Shown here: positions 37,286 to 48,201 of the stretch, piece by piece
How the letters are laid out: each line of letters begins with the position of its first letter
Position numbering within the stretch: position 1 is the stretch's first letter
NCBI RefSeq assembly: GCF_021869535.1
Contig: NW_026262581.1
Location: forward strand, 113,364,771-113,428,770
Length of the DNA: 64,000 nucleotides
Direction: 5' to 3'
From: Mytilus californianus
Taxonomy: Eukaryota; Mollusca; Bivalvia; Mytilida; Mytilidae
Notes under the pieces: model-generated
Seen by the model: only the letters and a program-made list of their open reading frames with translations
What the model was told of the DNA's origin: nothing
The model's database searches: none
Position numbers and translations under genes: made by a program

Positions 37286-37317
37286 ATGACGTACGCGTCA
37301 TCATAACTATATAAAAG
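37286..37317 (+). promoter_or_regulatory. CRE-like inverted pair plus TATA box
   Basis: ATGACG-tacg-CGTCAT (37286-37301) is an inverted pair of CRE-type half sites (TGACG/CGTCA) with a 4-base spacer. TATATAAAAG (37308-37317), a good TATA box, starts 7 bases later. The cluster lies 957 bp upstream of the Di-Ras coding start, on the same strand. A start site about 30 bp downstream (near 37338-37345) would be expected. This is inferred from sequence pattern only; such motifs also occur by chance in AT-rich DNA. Confidence 0.35.
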
Positions 37318-37337
37318 ACCTCCTGAAAAGAGCCATT

Positions 37338-37366
37338 AAAACATTCTTACAATGGTTCAGTTAACA
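37338..37366 (+). other. Possible short first exon of Di-Ras
   Basis: Downstream of the TATA box is ACAATGG, an ATG at 37352 with A at -3 and G at +4. It is followed 12 bases later by a usable donor, ACA|GTAAGC, with GT at 37367-37368. Joined to the acceptor at 38240/38241, the reading frame runs without a stop into the Di-Ras frame and would add 16 residues before the usual first Met. This is hypothetical: the exon is very short and known Di-Ras proteins start at [10 protein letters not shown]. Confidence 0.25.
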
Positions 37367-38273
37367 GTAAGCTAATTCGTAATTAATAAGATCATTTTTT
37401 TTACAAAGATTGATTCTTTCACTTGCGAGATGCAATTTTTCCCTCGAGATGGTTAGATATTTGAAAAAATATAATTGTTGAGCATTGACTTTAAATATTT
37501 TCTGTTGGACGCATTTTTCATTTATTTTCAATGGAAAAACGAGTGAACGGAAGGGAAAAATAAACAACCGGTTGGAATCGAATAAATCGACGAAACATTA
37601 GAAAACTATATTTTAAAGAAGATGTTGCATTAAGATATCATTAACAATCTTTGTAAATTTTCCTGTATTCTAAACAACAAAGTCGTTTAGAAACGTAGAT
37701 TAAACTATATGCACAGAACTATGACTAAACTCGCTTAAAGCTAACATTAACAGTACAATATATTTAGGTTGTGTAACTTTGAAGCATTTTTTTATGTTCC
37801 TGAAAACTATTTGATCTATCCGTTATATTTTCTTTACCGGACGAATTTAGATAATTGATTTATCATATACGGCTTTATCAGGAGTGATTCCTTCTTAAAA
37901 CAGCATCGAAATACTTAAATAAACTTGCTGACGTCACAGCATGAATGTGTTACAGAAAATTTGTTAATTGTCTAGCAACAATTGACATGTATATCATGAT
38001 TGTCGTATTGATGAAAATATAAAGAGATGGGTATGCTGTTTTTCCTTCTGCAGCTAATGAGTAGAGTCGGAGGTCTTATTACTTTGCCACTGTTGATATG
38101 ATTTTATTTGAGTAAAATAGACCCTGAAGCAGTTGATAAATACTCAAGTGTAAGTGACATCTGACAAAACGATTCATACATCACCATTTTGTTTCTTTTT
38201 GGACTTTTTGTCATTCACAAATCTTGTCTTTTCTTTACAGGTACCAAAAGACAGATCAGTTCGTTTGCGAGTT

Positions 38274-38870
38274 ATGCCAGAGCAGAGCAATGATTATAGA
38301 GTGGTAGTATTTGGGGCAGGAGGCGTCGGTAAATCTTCGCTTGTTTTAAGATTTGTCAGAGGAACATTTAGAGAGAGTTATATACCAACTATTGAAGATA
38401 CATATAGACAAGTTATAAGCTGTAACAAACAAGTGTGTACACTTCAAATAACAGATACAACCGGAAGTCATCAGTTTCCTGCAATGCAGCGTCTCTCTAT
38501 ATCTAAAGGACATGCTTTTATTTTAGTGTATTCAATAACTAGTCGACAGTCTCTTGAGGAACTGAAACCTATTTATGATGAAATAATAGAAATCAAACAC
38601 GATTTAGAACATATTCCCGTAATGTTAGTAGGAAATAAATGCGACGAAATTAACCGAGAAGTGCCGACTTCCGAATGTGCAGAACTAGCTAAAAGATGGA
38701 ACTGTGCGTTTTTAGAAACATCTGCAAAAACTAATCACAATGTTAAAGAATTGTTTCAGGAATTATTACAGTTAGAAAAAAGACGAACAATGAGTCTTCA
38801 GTTAGAGACAAAAAAGACAAAATCACAGAAAAGGAAGGAGAAGTTGAAGGGAAAATGTAATCTAATGTAG
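38274..38870 (+). CDS. DIRAS2: Di-Ras family small GTPase (DIRAS1/2-like), 198 aa
   Basis: Membrane-associated Ras-family GTPase. It begins [10 protein letters not shown], the family's signature start. G1 P-loop GAGGVGKS is at residues 14-21, switch [11 protein letters not shown] at 36-45, G3 DTTGS at 61-65, G4 NKCD at 121-124 and G5 ETSAK at 148-152. A lysine-rich tail leads to the CAAX box CNLM at 195-198. DTTGS replaces the DTAGQ of Ras, so the catalytic Gln is Ser; in this family that goes with low intrinsic hydrolysis and mostly GTP-bound protein. Length matches the vertebrate proteins (about 198-199). The coding region has no intron. A pyrimidine-rich tract ending TTTCTTTACAG at 38240 is a strong acceptor, so at least one 5' exon lies upstream. 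The frame is open upstream of the Met, but that sequence is intron. DIRAS1 versus DIRAS2 cannot be decided without a tree. Confidence 0.97.
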   Translation: MPEQSNDYRVVVFGAGGVGKSSLVLRFVRGTFRESYIPTIEDTYRQVISCNKQVCTLQITDTTGSHQFPAMQRLSISKGHAFILVYSITSRQSLEELKPIYDEIIEIKHDLEHIPVMLVGNKCDEINREVPTSECAELAKRWNCAFLETSAKTNHNVKELFQELLQLEKRRTMSLQLETKKTKSQKRKEKLKGKCNLM

Positions 38871-39739
38871 CAGATTTTGTATGATGGATGTATGAGTCAG
38901 TGATACGGCGCATGAATACAGTGTGGATCATACATTCCAACACTTAGATGTGTATCATACACCGCCAAAAATCACGTGTTAGAAGACGTCATTACGTTAG
39001 CCATTAATATTTTGGATTTATTTAGCAGGTTATGTTAACATTATGCATAATCAAATAATTTGGTGTAAAAGAGACAGTGACTTTGTCATAATGTTAGTTA
39101 TTTATTTTTTTCCCTTGAAGAGGTTATGTTAACGTTGTTATTATGCAGGACAAGTTTTTTGTTGAGTTCACAAATATTCAATTATTACACGACAATTTGT
39201 TTTTTTCTATATTAAAATATGGTAGAATATGGTTATCATCGATGGGAATTTTGTTTAAAGCATAAAACAAGTTATCACTTTCATTCGAGGAAATGAAAGT
39301 GCTTTCGAGGGTAACACTGAAACAACGTCCAAAACAAATAGATTACCAAATTATCGACTTCATACAGACATTCAAGAAAAATAAACAAAACAAATGGCAG
39401 TTATAATAGTTTAGGAGCCCTCGGTCAGCTTTGTGTCAGTTCACCATTCACAAGATACATATAATCTATACCGAGGGGGGAAATCGATTCGAGAAAGAGA
39501 ATTTCATTTCAGGACAAGTTGCAAGCCAAGTTTAGGAAATGGGCAAAATAGAATAAGCAACGTGTGCCCAATACTAGAATATATAATAAATATAAAATTC
39601 ACAGAACAAAAATATGTACAAGGTATACTTACATACAAAGGTATGTCTCAAATCATATACAGCACCAGTACATGTACCTACAATATACTAAGAACATCTT
39701 GTATCAGTATATTTCCGATTGGGTACTTTCGAATAAGTT
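38871..39739 (+). other. Probable Di-Ras 3' UTR and downstream DNA
   Basis: Non-coding. The first clear AATAAA hexamer is at 39380-39385, which would give a 3' UTR of about 530 bases; another lies near 39585. Neither has further support. The open frames at 39433-39845 run into the R9 repeat and are not genes. Confidence 0.35.
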
Positions 39740-40095
39740 TCTACTGGTTCTTATTTACAACCACTGGGTCGTTGCCATTGCTGGTGGAGGTTTCCTCTCC
39801 AAAGGTATCACCAGCCCAGTAGTCAGCCGTTCTGTGTTGACATAAGTTATCATTCATATGGTCATATTTATAAATTAAGTGTTTACAAATCTTTGCATTT
39901 TCGAAATACTAAGGATTTTCTACTCCCAGGAATAGATTACCTTAGCTGTATTTGGCAAACCTTTCGGAATTTTGGGTCCTCAATGCTCTTCAACTTCGTA
40001 CTTTATTTGGTATTTTTTAACTTTTTGATTCGAGCATCACTGATGAGTCTTATCTGGCTTACAAGATTGTAATCCTGGTATCTATGATGATTTGA
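39740..40095 (-). repeat. R9/R4 long dispersed repeat copy
   Basis: Ordered blocks TTCTACTGGTTCTTATTTAC, CACTGGGTCGTTGCCATTGC, TATCACCAGCCCAGTAGTCA, GATTACCTTAGCTGTATTTG, TCCTCAATGCTCTTCAACTT and GAGCATCACTGATGAGTCTT. The last block is the reverse complement of the R4 core. From memory this is a repeat very common in mussel genomes. It shows that the short R4-like pieces elsewhere are one end of a longer unit. Confidence 0.85.
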
Positions 40096-40767
40096 TGATG
40101 AGGATGAGTTGTTGCTTGACAGACCTTGGATTTTTAATCCTATTTAGATTTAGAAAGATTTCAATATTCACATAAAAACAAATTCCTCCGTAATGTCAGG
40201 CTTCCAGTCTCATTTTCAGTGGTATAATCGGATGTATTTTTCTAAATGAAGTGAATTATAATTCGATCTGTAAAGAGTGATTATCGGAGATTTTCACATC
40301 GGTTCAACAATAATTAACTAAAACTTGAAAATAATCTCAAATCAAGATGTGCACATAGAATTGTCATAACTGAAATTATTTCCATGTGACAAAAATTAAA
40401 GATTTAATTTCGTTAAGCTTTAAATATTAAGTGCAATTCGTGTCGACCTATTTGTCTCAAGATGAAACGGTTCAAGATGATTGTTAAAGAAGTTCAAAAT
40501 CTGACCAAAGTTACTGAGATTGTTTATACAACCTAAATTTAATCATCTGTACATTTAGTTAAGTCAGATATTAGTGAAATAGTCAGTCGGAAATCCATGA
40601 AATACTGATAAGTAACCACATCAAAATAAACCTCTCAATTTTTATTTTCTTCAGCGTGAAAACTATCGAGTCTTCAATGATCAGAAAAACCTAAACCGTT
40701 TCTAAAACAAAAAGTAAGTTTATAAACCCAAACTATACATTACTTAATCTTTCAATCAGTTTAATTG

Positions 40768-41265
40768 AAGTCTGGAGCTGGCATGTCAGTTAACTGCTAG
40801 TAGTCTGTTGTTGTTTATGTATTATTGTCATTTTGTTTATTTTCTTTGGTTACATCTTCTGACATCAGACTCGGACTTCTCTTGAACTGAATTTTAATGT
40901 GCGTATTGTTATGCGTTTACTTTTCTACATTGGCTAGAGGTATAGGGGGAGGGTTGAGATCTCATAAACATGTTTAACCCCGCCGCATTTTTGCGCCTGT
41001 CCCAAGTCAGGAGCCTCTAGCCTTTGTTAGTCTTGTATTATTTTTAATTTTAGTTTCTTGTGTACAATTTGGAGTTTAGTATGGCGTTCATTATCACTGA
41101 ACTAGTATATATATTTGTTTAGGGCCAGCTGAAGGACGCCTCCGGGTGCGGGAATTTCTCGCTGCATTGAAGACCTGTTGGTGACCTTCTGCTGTTGTCT
41201 GTTCTATGGTCGGGTTGTTGTCTCTTTGACACATTCCCCATTTCCATTCTCAATTTTATTCCATG
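40768..41265 (+). mobile_element. R2 retroposon-like repeat
   Basis: About 500 bp: GGCATGTCAGTTAACTGCTA, GGGGAGGGTTGAGATCTCAT, ATGTTTAACCCCGCCGCATT, CTGTCCCAAGTCAGGAGCCT, CCTCCGGGTGCGGGAATTTC and the end CCCCATTTCCATTCTCAATT. An opposed copy lies at 53003-53330. Its middle (AACCCCGCC...GTCAGGAGCCT) is homologous to element A, but the distal part and the terminus are unrelated to A. Confidence 0.87.
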
Positions 41266-42605
41266 CAATATTATGATAGAAAGATCCTTAGTTCACCTTT
41301 CTTTATCAAGAAATTTGAAAGAAACTCTACAAAAAAATTGAAGTAAAACTGGACAATACGACTTGCTTACATTCACTAATATGCACTTAACTCTGTAAAA
41401 TTAAAAAACAATGCGTTTCGCAAAAAACTACCTATGTTATACCGGTATACGCCTTTATTGTCGAACGTTCTTAAAAATACGTTGAGCCACGGTGATTATG
41501 TTCTTTTTATTTCATTGTTTTCTTAGATTAAAAGTTTATGTAGGCATTATTCACTGATCATGCAATGATTATTACTGATGGATACTATATATATATGTTG
41601 ACTCTCAAGTTTAAGTGTGTGTTGGTTAGCGACAAATTACCACCCAAAGGTTTTTAAGAGGGCTAGTTTCATTTAAATAATGCAAAATGCAAAGTTTTAT
41701 TCGCGAGAGTGTACTTTCGGTTTATTTGTTTATAGCTCCGTAAGATGTGGTGCATAGTTCAAGGACTTCCTTCCATCGAATCTTTCACCGTCCGTCACGA
41801 ACAGAAAAAATGTTTATATAAATGAAAAAGTTATCAAATGTCCACACAGGTATCATTATAGAAAAAAATATGCATGTCAGAATATTATTTCTCTCTCGCT
41901 CTCTATATATAGATATTTAAATGCCTATGAATGTAACTTAAACACGCTGGTGAGTACCATATAAATTCTTGTTTTGTAACACGCAATAACGTGTCGAACT
42001 ACATTCTTAGGCATTTATATGATTTTAATGTAGTAACCGCATCAGTTCATTTTCAAACTGAACCACGCTAAAGCCTTATACATATTGAAATGTAAATTAT
42101 TGCTATTATTACCGTATAATTATATATATTTAGAGAGAGAGGTAGATTTTTATATATAGTCATATATATAGGTTACCTTAATATATTCACGTTCCCCAAT
42201 ATCTTCTGTACAAGTCGATTTAAATACTATTCTTCTCAAGGTTATTAAGTGCTATAAAATATAAGTTCCATTTTGAAAAGCCTAGTTACGGATAAGTCTG
42301 AAGTAATATATTAATTTTGTTGAACTAAGAAGACAACAGTTTGAGTAGAAAAGCATGTCACTATTGCTATATATCGAATTTTATGATGATATTAAGATTA
42401 AAACATTCCAAAATTATAGAATTGCGACTATAAATAGTATATAAGTAAACCACTCAAACATTTATGTAGTTTCCAAGCTTTATGAATAAAGCGTAAGCCA
42501 ACAAAAATGAACTTGTTGACGTAGCGAAAAAAAAACACCTTGCATGTTCCTAGAATGGTACAAAAATATTCGCTTTTAGGCATTTTTTTGCAATATTAAT
42601 AATAT
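41266..42605. other. Non-coding stretch with nested inverted repeats
   Basis: An inverted pair, AAATGCCTATGAATGTAA (41919 onward) and TACATTCTTAGGCATTT (ending near 42016), lies inside a looser pair, CTCTCTCGCTCTCTATATAT (from 41891) and TATATATTTAGAGAGAGAGG (ending near 42143). This is possibly a degraded foldback element. No gene recognised. Confidence 0.45.
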
Positions 42606-42715
42606 GAAAATAAGAATATGTGGTGTGATTGCTTATTAGACAATTTTCTACCAGAGACAGAAGTTATCATCGTACAGCTTTCAACAATGAGCAAAACACA
42701 TACCGCATAGCTAGC
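42606..42715 (-). mobile_element. Truncated copy of retroelement A (3' end)
   Basis: AAAATAAGAATATGTGGTGT, then TTCTACCAGAGACAGAAG, CATCGTACAGCTTTCAACAA and ACATACCGCATAG: about 110 bp of the common 3' end with one internal deletion. Confidence 0.83.
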
Positions 42716-43214
42716 AAGAATTGTTGTTTTCGCGTATGTATATAATGAAGGTCAGCAAAGTTAAAGACTTGTTTTCTTTCACGTCAACATTACTTTTTAC
42801 CACCCTTTTAATGGGCATATTCCGTATTCCGTCTTCTCCCTAAAGGGAAAGATTGACTGCAAAGAAAATTCATGACACCAACGATAAAATAAAAAAAATC
42901 AGTGATATATTTAGATATTTCGTTAGATCTACCGTTTTCATCTTTTCTTGAAAAAGAATTTTTTTGCGAATATTTACGTTTTGGTTTGAATTCTCATTCG
43001 ACGGAAGATTCATGTATCGCAGACACTCTATAATGTTATACCAAATTAAGACGAAAAGCAGGAAACCGATAAGAGAGGAATTTAATCTAGTTTTATATCG
43101 CTTTAGTTGAGAACCTTAGCTGTTACTATCTATCCCGAAAAGCCAAACACAAAAACACGAATGGAAGTTAAATCGAATGAGATTATATCACCCAATTTGT
43201 ACTTACTATGGGCA

Positions 43215-43480
43215 ACATGTCGGGTGTCACTATTGGAGCAGAATCTGTCTACCTTTCCAGGGTACTAGAGATCACTATTGGAGCAGAATCTGCCTACCTT
43301 TCCAGAGTACCGGAAATCACTCCATGACTTTTTGGTAGGGTATGTGTTGCTCAGTCTTTAGTTTTTTTAAGTGTTTTTCGGACTTTTCACTATCTATAGT
43401 TTTTTGCTATGGCGTTGTCAGCTTCTCTTCAACATAAGGGTATTGAACGTCCCCTTGGTATGTTCCGCCTCCTATTTTTT
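43215..43480 (+). repeat. R3 copy with internal 46-bp duplication
   Basis: The start of R3 is duplicated in tandem: TCACTATTGGAGCAGAATCT appears at 43227 and again at 43273, each followed by a CTACCTTTCCAG-containing segment. The rest follows the R3 order (GTTGCTCAGTCTTTAGTTTT, GCTATGGCGTTGTCAGCTTC, CCCTTGGTATGTTCCGCCTC). Confidence 0.82.
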
Positions 43481-44579
43481 AACCTTTATCAAGCAATTAA
43501 GAACGTTCAAGGACCAAAGTTTTTGAATGTCAATACTTTTAGTTCTTTTTAGCCCAATGAATTAACCGAAACGTTAACTCTGTCCCATAAATCTAAACTA
43601 TCACTAAACGTTATATATTTGGACCTGACGACTTTTTCAATAACAAATTGTCTCACCTTTAACCTTATACAATGGACTCCAATATTGGATAAGAATTCAA
43701 AATGCTACCAACATTCTATCTCTTCTATGTTAAACAAATGTTAAAAAGCATTTCCCTTGAATCTAATAAAATCAAATAAAATGTATAAGGTATTGGATGA
43801 GAAACATGTTGTTTTGGTGCAAAGGAAAAATGAGGAAAAATGTAAATGTTGAAATATAAAATTTGAGACACTGTTAAAAACAATAAAATTCCGTTTACAT
43901 GATGTCCTCGTCTTTCAACCACCACCGATTGCTGTAACCTTGTGTAAACATTTAAAGCTGTTCTTTACACCCTGGCTTGGGAATGGTACTATATAGTAAG
44001 GAGAAGAATATATTCGTGTCGCTCTATTGTCTGGAGTATTACTTATGTTGAGAATTTAGCTATGTTGAGAGGTGAAAGTTGTATAGTGAATCCTACATAT
44101 TTTATTCAAAAGTTTGATGTCATAATCTCGTTCTTTATAATCCTCGAAGTATGGTTAAGGTATTTGAAAATATCAAATAGTTACTTGTCACTCTTCGTTA
44201 AATGTTGTTGTTCGTTTTGCTGTGACGTTGCTATTTTCTGACGAGTTTATCAAACCCGTTTATTATTTATGGTAATGACTTCCCACACAGAAACTAATCA
44301 AGGATATATCATTAGTTTTCCAAAGAATAATTAGTATATAGCAGGAGTTGTGTGAGTTTAATTATATGTCCAATAAATAAATAGACGTTTGTAGATCAGT
44401 TCGAGCCGTCAAAGTCAAAGAGATCAATTCTGATCGATATCATTTCTACCCATTCATGTTTACGCGTCTCAAAATCAGGAGCGGGCTACATATCAACCTT
44501 TCAGATTACTTATTATGATCCTAACTTAATACTAAATGTCAACTATATTGTTGTAAATCAACCTTCCAAAGATATGGAT
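43481..44579. other. Non-coding stretch
   Basis: No gene or repeat family recognised. The short minus frame at 43725-43925 has no motif. Confidence 0.4.
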
Positions 44580-44700
44580 TTGTTTTTCACTTGTTCCGTT
44601 GATTAATAACGATGGATTTTGTTAGGTTTTTTTATGGACTTCCACTTTTTGAATTTGCTTTGGAGTTCAGTATTTTTGTTATACTTTTTTCGTCAGTTGT
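44580..44700 (+). repeat. R7 dispersed repeat copy
   Basis: TTTTTCACTTGTTCCGTTGA, TTTGTTAGGTTTTTTTATGG and GGAGTTCAGTATTTTTGTTA follow the order seen at 51313-51440 and 51870-52000. Confidence 0.72.
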
Positions 44701-44786
44701 ACGTTCATGAGTAAAATGTATAAAGCTAAATTCAAATACAATATGAAAAAAACCATTGCGAGCATTGAAATTCAAATATATAATAG

Positions 44787-46632
44787 AACATCTAACATTG
44801 TATTGTAAACACAAGGACATAACATGTCATATTACATTGTATTATAAAAACGAGGACATGACAGGAAATCTACATTGTATCATAAACACAAGGACATAAC
44901 AGGACATCTTATATTGTACAATAAACACAAGGACATAACAGAACATCTTACATTGTATTATAAACACAAGGACATAACAGAACATCTTACATTGTATTAT
45001 AAACACAAGGACATAACAGGTCATATTACATTGCATTATAAACACAAGGACATAACAGGAAATCTTGCACTGTATTATAAACACAAGACATAACAGGAAA
45101 TCTACATTGTATCATAAAGACAAGGACATAACAGAACATCTTGCATTGTATTATAAACTCAAGACATAACAGAAAATCTTGCATTGTATTATAAGCACAA
45201 GGACAGAACAGGAAATCTACATTGTATAATAAAACACAAGGACATAACAGGACATCTTATATTGTATTATAAACACAAGGACATAACAGGACATCTTACA
45301 TTGTATTATAAACACAAGGAAATAACAGAACATCTTACAATATATCATAAACACAAGGAAATAACAGGAAATCTTACATTGTATCATAAACACAAGGACA
45401 AAACAGGAAATCTTACATTATATCATAAACAAAAGGACATACCAGGAAATTTTACATTGCAGTATACAAGGAAATAACAACAGGAAAAATTACATTGCAG
45501 TATAAACGCAAGGAAATAACAACAGGAAATCTTACATTATATTACATTGTATTATAAACACAAAGACATAACAGATCATATTACATTGTATTATAAACTC
45601 AAGGACATAACAGGTCATATTACATTGCATTATAAACATAAGGACATAACAGAAAATCTACATTGTATCATAAACACAAGGAAATACCAGGAAATTTTAC
45701 ATTGCAGTATACAAGGATATAACAACAGGAAATCTTACATTGTAGTATAAACACAAGAAATAACAACAGGAAATCTTACATTATATTATAAACACAAGGA
45801 AATAACAACAGGAAATTTTACATTATATTACATTGTATTATAAACACCAAGACATAACAGGTCATATTACATACTTTTATAAACACAAGGACATAACAGG
45901 TCATATAACATTGCATTATAAACACAAGGACATAACAGGACATCTTACATTGTATTATAAACACAAGGACATAACAGATCATCTTACATTGTATTATAAA
46001 CACAAATACACAAAAGGTCTTATTACATTGTATTATAAACACAAGGACATAACAGGTTATATTACATTGCATTATAATCACAAGGACATAACATGTCATA
46101 TTACATTGTATTATAAAAACGAGGACATAACAGGAAGTCTACATTGTATCATAAACACAAGGACATAACAGAACATCTTACATTGTATTATAAACACAAG
46201 GACATAACAGAACATCTTGCATTGTATTATAAACACAAGGACATAACAGGTCATATTACATTGTATTATAAACACAAGGACATAACAGGAAATCTTATAT
46301 TGTATCATAAACACAAGGACATAACAGGAAATCTACATTGTATCATAAACACAAGGACATAACAGGACATCTTGCATTGTATCATAAACACAAGGACATA
46401 ACAGGAAATCTTACATTGTATCATAAACACAAGGACATAACAGGAAATCTTGCATTGTATTATAAACACAAGGACATCTTACATTGTATCACAAAGACAA
46501 GGACATAACAGAACATCCTACATTGGACATAACAGGACATCTTACATTGTATCAGGATACAAGAACATAACAGGACATCTTACATTGTATTATAAACACA
46601 AGGACATAACAGGAAATCTTACATTATATTAT
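44787..46632. repeat. 39-bp minisatellite, about 47 units
   Basis: Units of about 39 bp, typically ACATTGTATTATAAACACAA then GGACATAACAGGWMATCTT, over 1.85 kb. Because 39 is 13 codons, long open frames exist on both strands: plus gives a repeated LYYKHKDITGHLT-like peptide, minus a CYVLVFIIQCKM-like one. Units with 1-3 base indels break the frames repeatedly (for example near 45090-45115, 45440-45560 and 45690-45830). A multi-unit block starting AACATGTCATATTACATTG at 44821 recurs at 46090 with one unit missing, which is a higher-order duplication. I see no start context, signal or splice structure to support a protein. Confidence 0.95.
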
Positions 46633-47724
46633 CGCGTGAAACTATTAATGGTATGATTTTTTTAAATCAGATATTAACGGAATGTTAGGCTAATGGAAAA
46701 TATTTTCTACATTTATCAACTACATATGAATATAAAGAGATCTAGGCTATGTGTTAAAAAGAGAACAACCCAACGACAAAAATAATCAAAATGCACCAAG
46801 ATGACTAAACATTCAGTCTTAAATAATAGTCAGGTTGTCTTTATACTTGTAAAGGCTGTTATTGACACAAATATGGCCTGAGAAAAATATTTACTTGGGA
46901 ATGTTATTCATACAACTTGCATAAAAAAAACTATTTATCAGTTTTAATGTCTTTGTCTTACTTTGGACATATGGTTTTACTTAAATTGGAAGAAGCACAT
47001 TTCCAGGATATAATTTTTTTTCTAGTAGGTTTGTATATTTCAGTGTAAACGTTGTTTCTACTTCTTTTAAAATATCTCAACATTAAACTGCTTGGTTATT
47101 TTATAATCAAGAAAAGGGTAGCCATTATAGAGATGGAATGCTGTCACGAGGGCTCCTGAAAATCTTTGATGGTATACACATTGCGTTACACTGTATTATG
47201 ATTCCCGATAAATGCTTCTTCCATATATTATTTAAAATTATTTTCGGGATTGTTGTCATGGCGATATTTTCAAAGGTTAATGAAACACTTAAATTCTGTT
47301 AAAATATTTCCTGAAAAGTCAGATTAGCAATTTCAAAAAGAAGCTAAATGTCAACAGATACCATTCAAAAGAATCCAATATAAGTGCAATTCGGATAACA
47401 ACACACGCGTTTAATACTACCAGTAATTGAAATGCCTACTGAATGTTTTCATCTGCTAACTTGTAATAAAAATTGTATATTAATTTACGCATTTACTTCC
47501 TTGGGGAATCAATGCCTCTTCTCTTGCTAGAAAAGAATTATATCTTAGGACTGTTAAAACTAATATATATTACCTGTAAAATAGCGACAGACGTAAAACC
47601 CATGTTTCTTTATGCAGAAGAAAAGCGTATGTTATAAGACGGTTGTGTTACGCACGAAAAAGATGGATATCACTGCTCTAGCAACCAATTTATTTGACGT
47701 CTATTTTGCAACCATAAATGTATG
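46633..47724. other. Non-coding stretch
   Basis: Nothing recognised. The plus open frame at 47612-47878 runs into the R4 fragment and is not a gene. Confidence 0.4.
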
Positions 47725-47785
47725 TTCTATGAAGACGAAACGCGCATCTGGCTTCCGAAATTATAAGCCTGGTATCTTTCCTGAG
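47725..47785 (-). repeat. R4/R9 repeat end, inverted
   Basis: TCTATGAAGACGAAACGCGC, ATCTGGCTTCCGAAATTATA and AGCCTGGTATCTTTCC match the R9 terminus. Confidence 0.82.
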
Positions 47786-48030
47786 TGTTTATTATGGAGG
47801 CTATGGCTTAAATTGATGGGAAGTTTTAGAAAGGGCAATTTCTCTGCTACAATTGCAACCGGTACGAAAAGTCTGTAACGGTTAATACCTGCGATGATAA
47901 CTATAAGTTTATATTTGTATTTGTTAGAATGAAAATTTGTAACAGTAGTAGAAGTTATGAGAAGGATATCTAATCATATAGCATTGTACAGATTTGATGT
48001 TTCCCTAACAGTTTTTGTATAAACGGTAGA

Positions 48031-48201
48031 AGCTCGTTGATAGAGACATAGCTCATTGAGAGAGACATAGCTCATTGATAGAGACATATCTTATTGATAC
48101 AGACATATCTCATTGATAGACATAGCTCATTAATAGAGACATAGCTCATGTATAGAGACATAGCTAATTGATAAAGATACAGTTCATTGGTAGAGACATA
48201 G
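48031..48201 (+). repeat. ~19-bp minisatellite
   Basis: About nine imperfect units of CATAGCTCATTGATAGAGA, with single-base differences and short deletions. Confidence 0.92.

Noticed and set aside
38154..38273. Extension of the Di-Ras frame upstream into 38154
   Set aside because: The sequence up to 38240 is a pyrimidine tract and splice acceptor, so it is intron. The conserved protein start is at 38274.
39433..39845. Two overlapping open frames of 129 and 93 codons downstream of Di-Ras
   Set aside because: The second half is the R9 repeat (CAGCCCAGTAGTCA block), and the frames overlap each other.
44842..46362. Apparent proteins of 65-111 residues in the 39-bp array, on both strands
   Set aside because: They arise because the unit is 39 bp. 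Frames break at unit indels and both strands are equally open, so they are not listed as genes.
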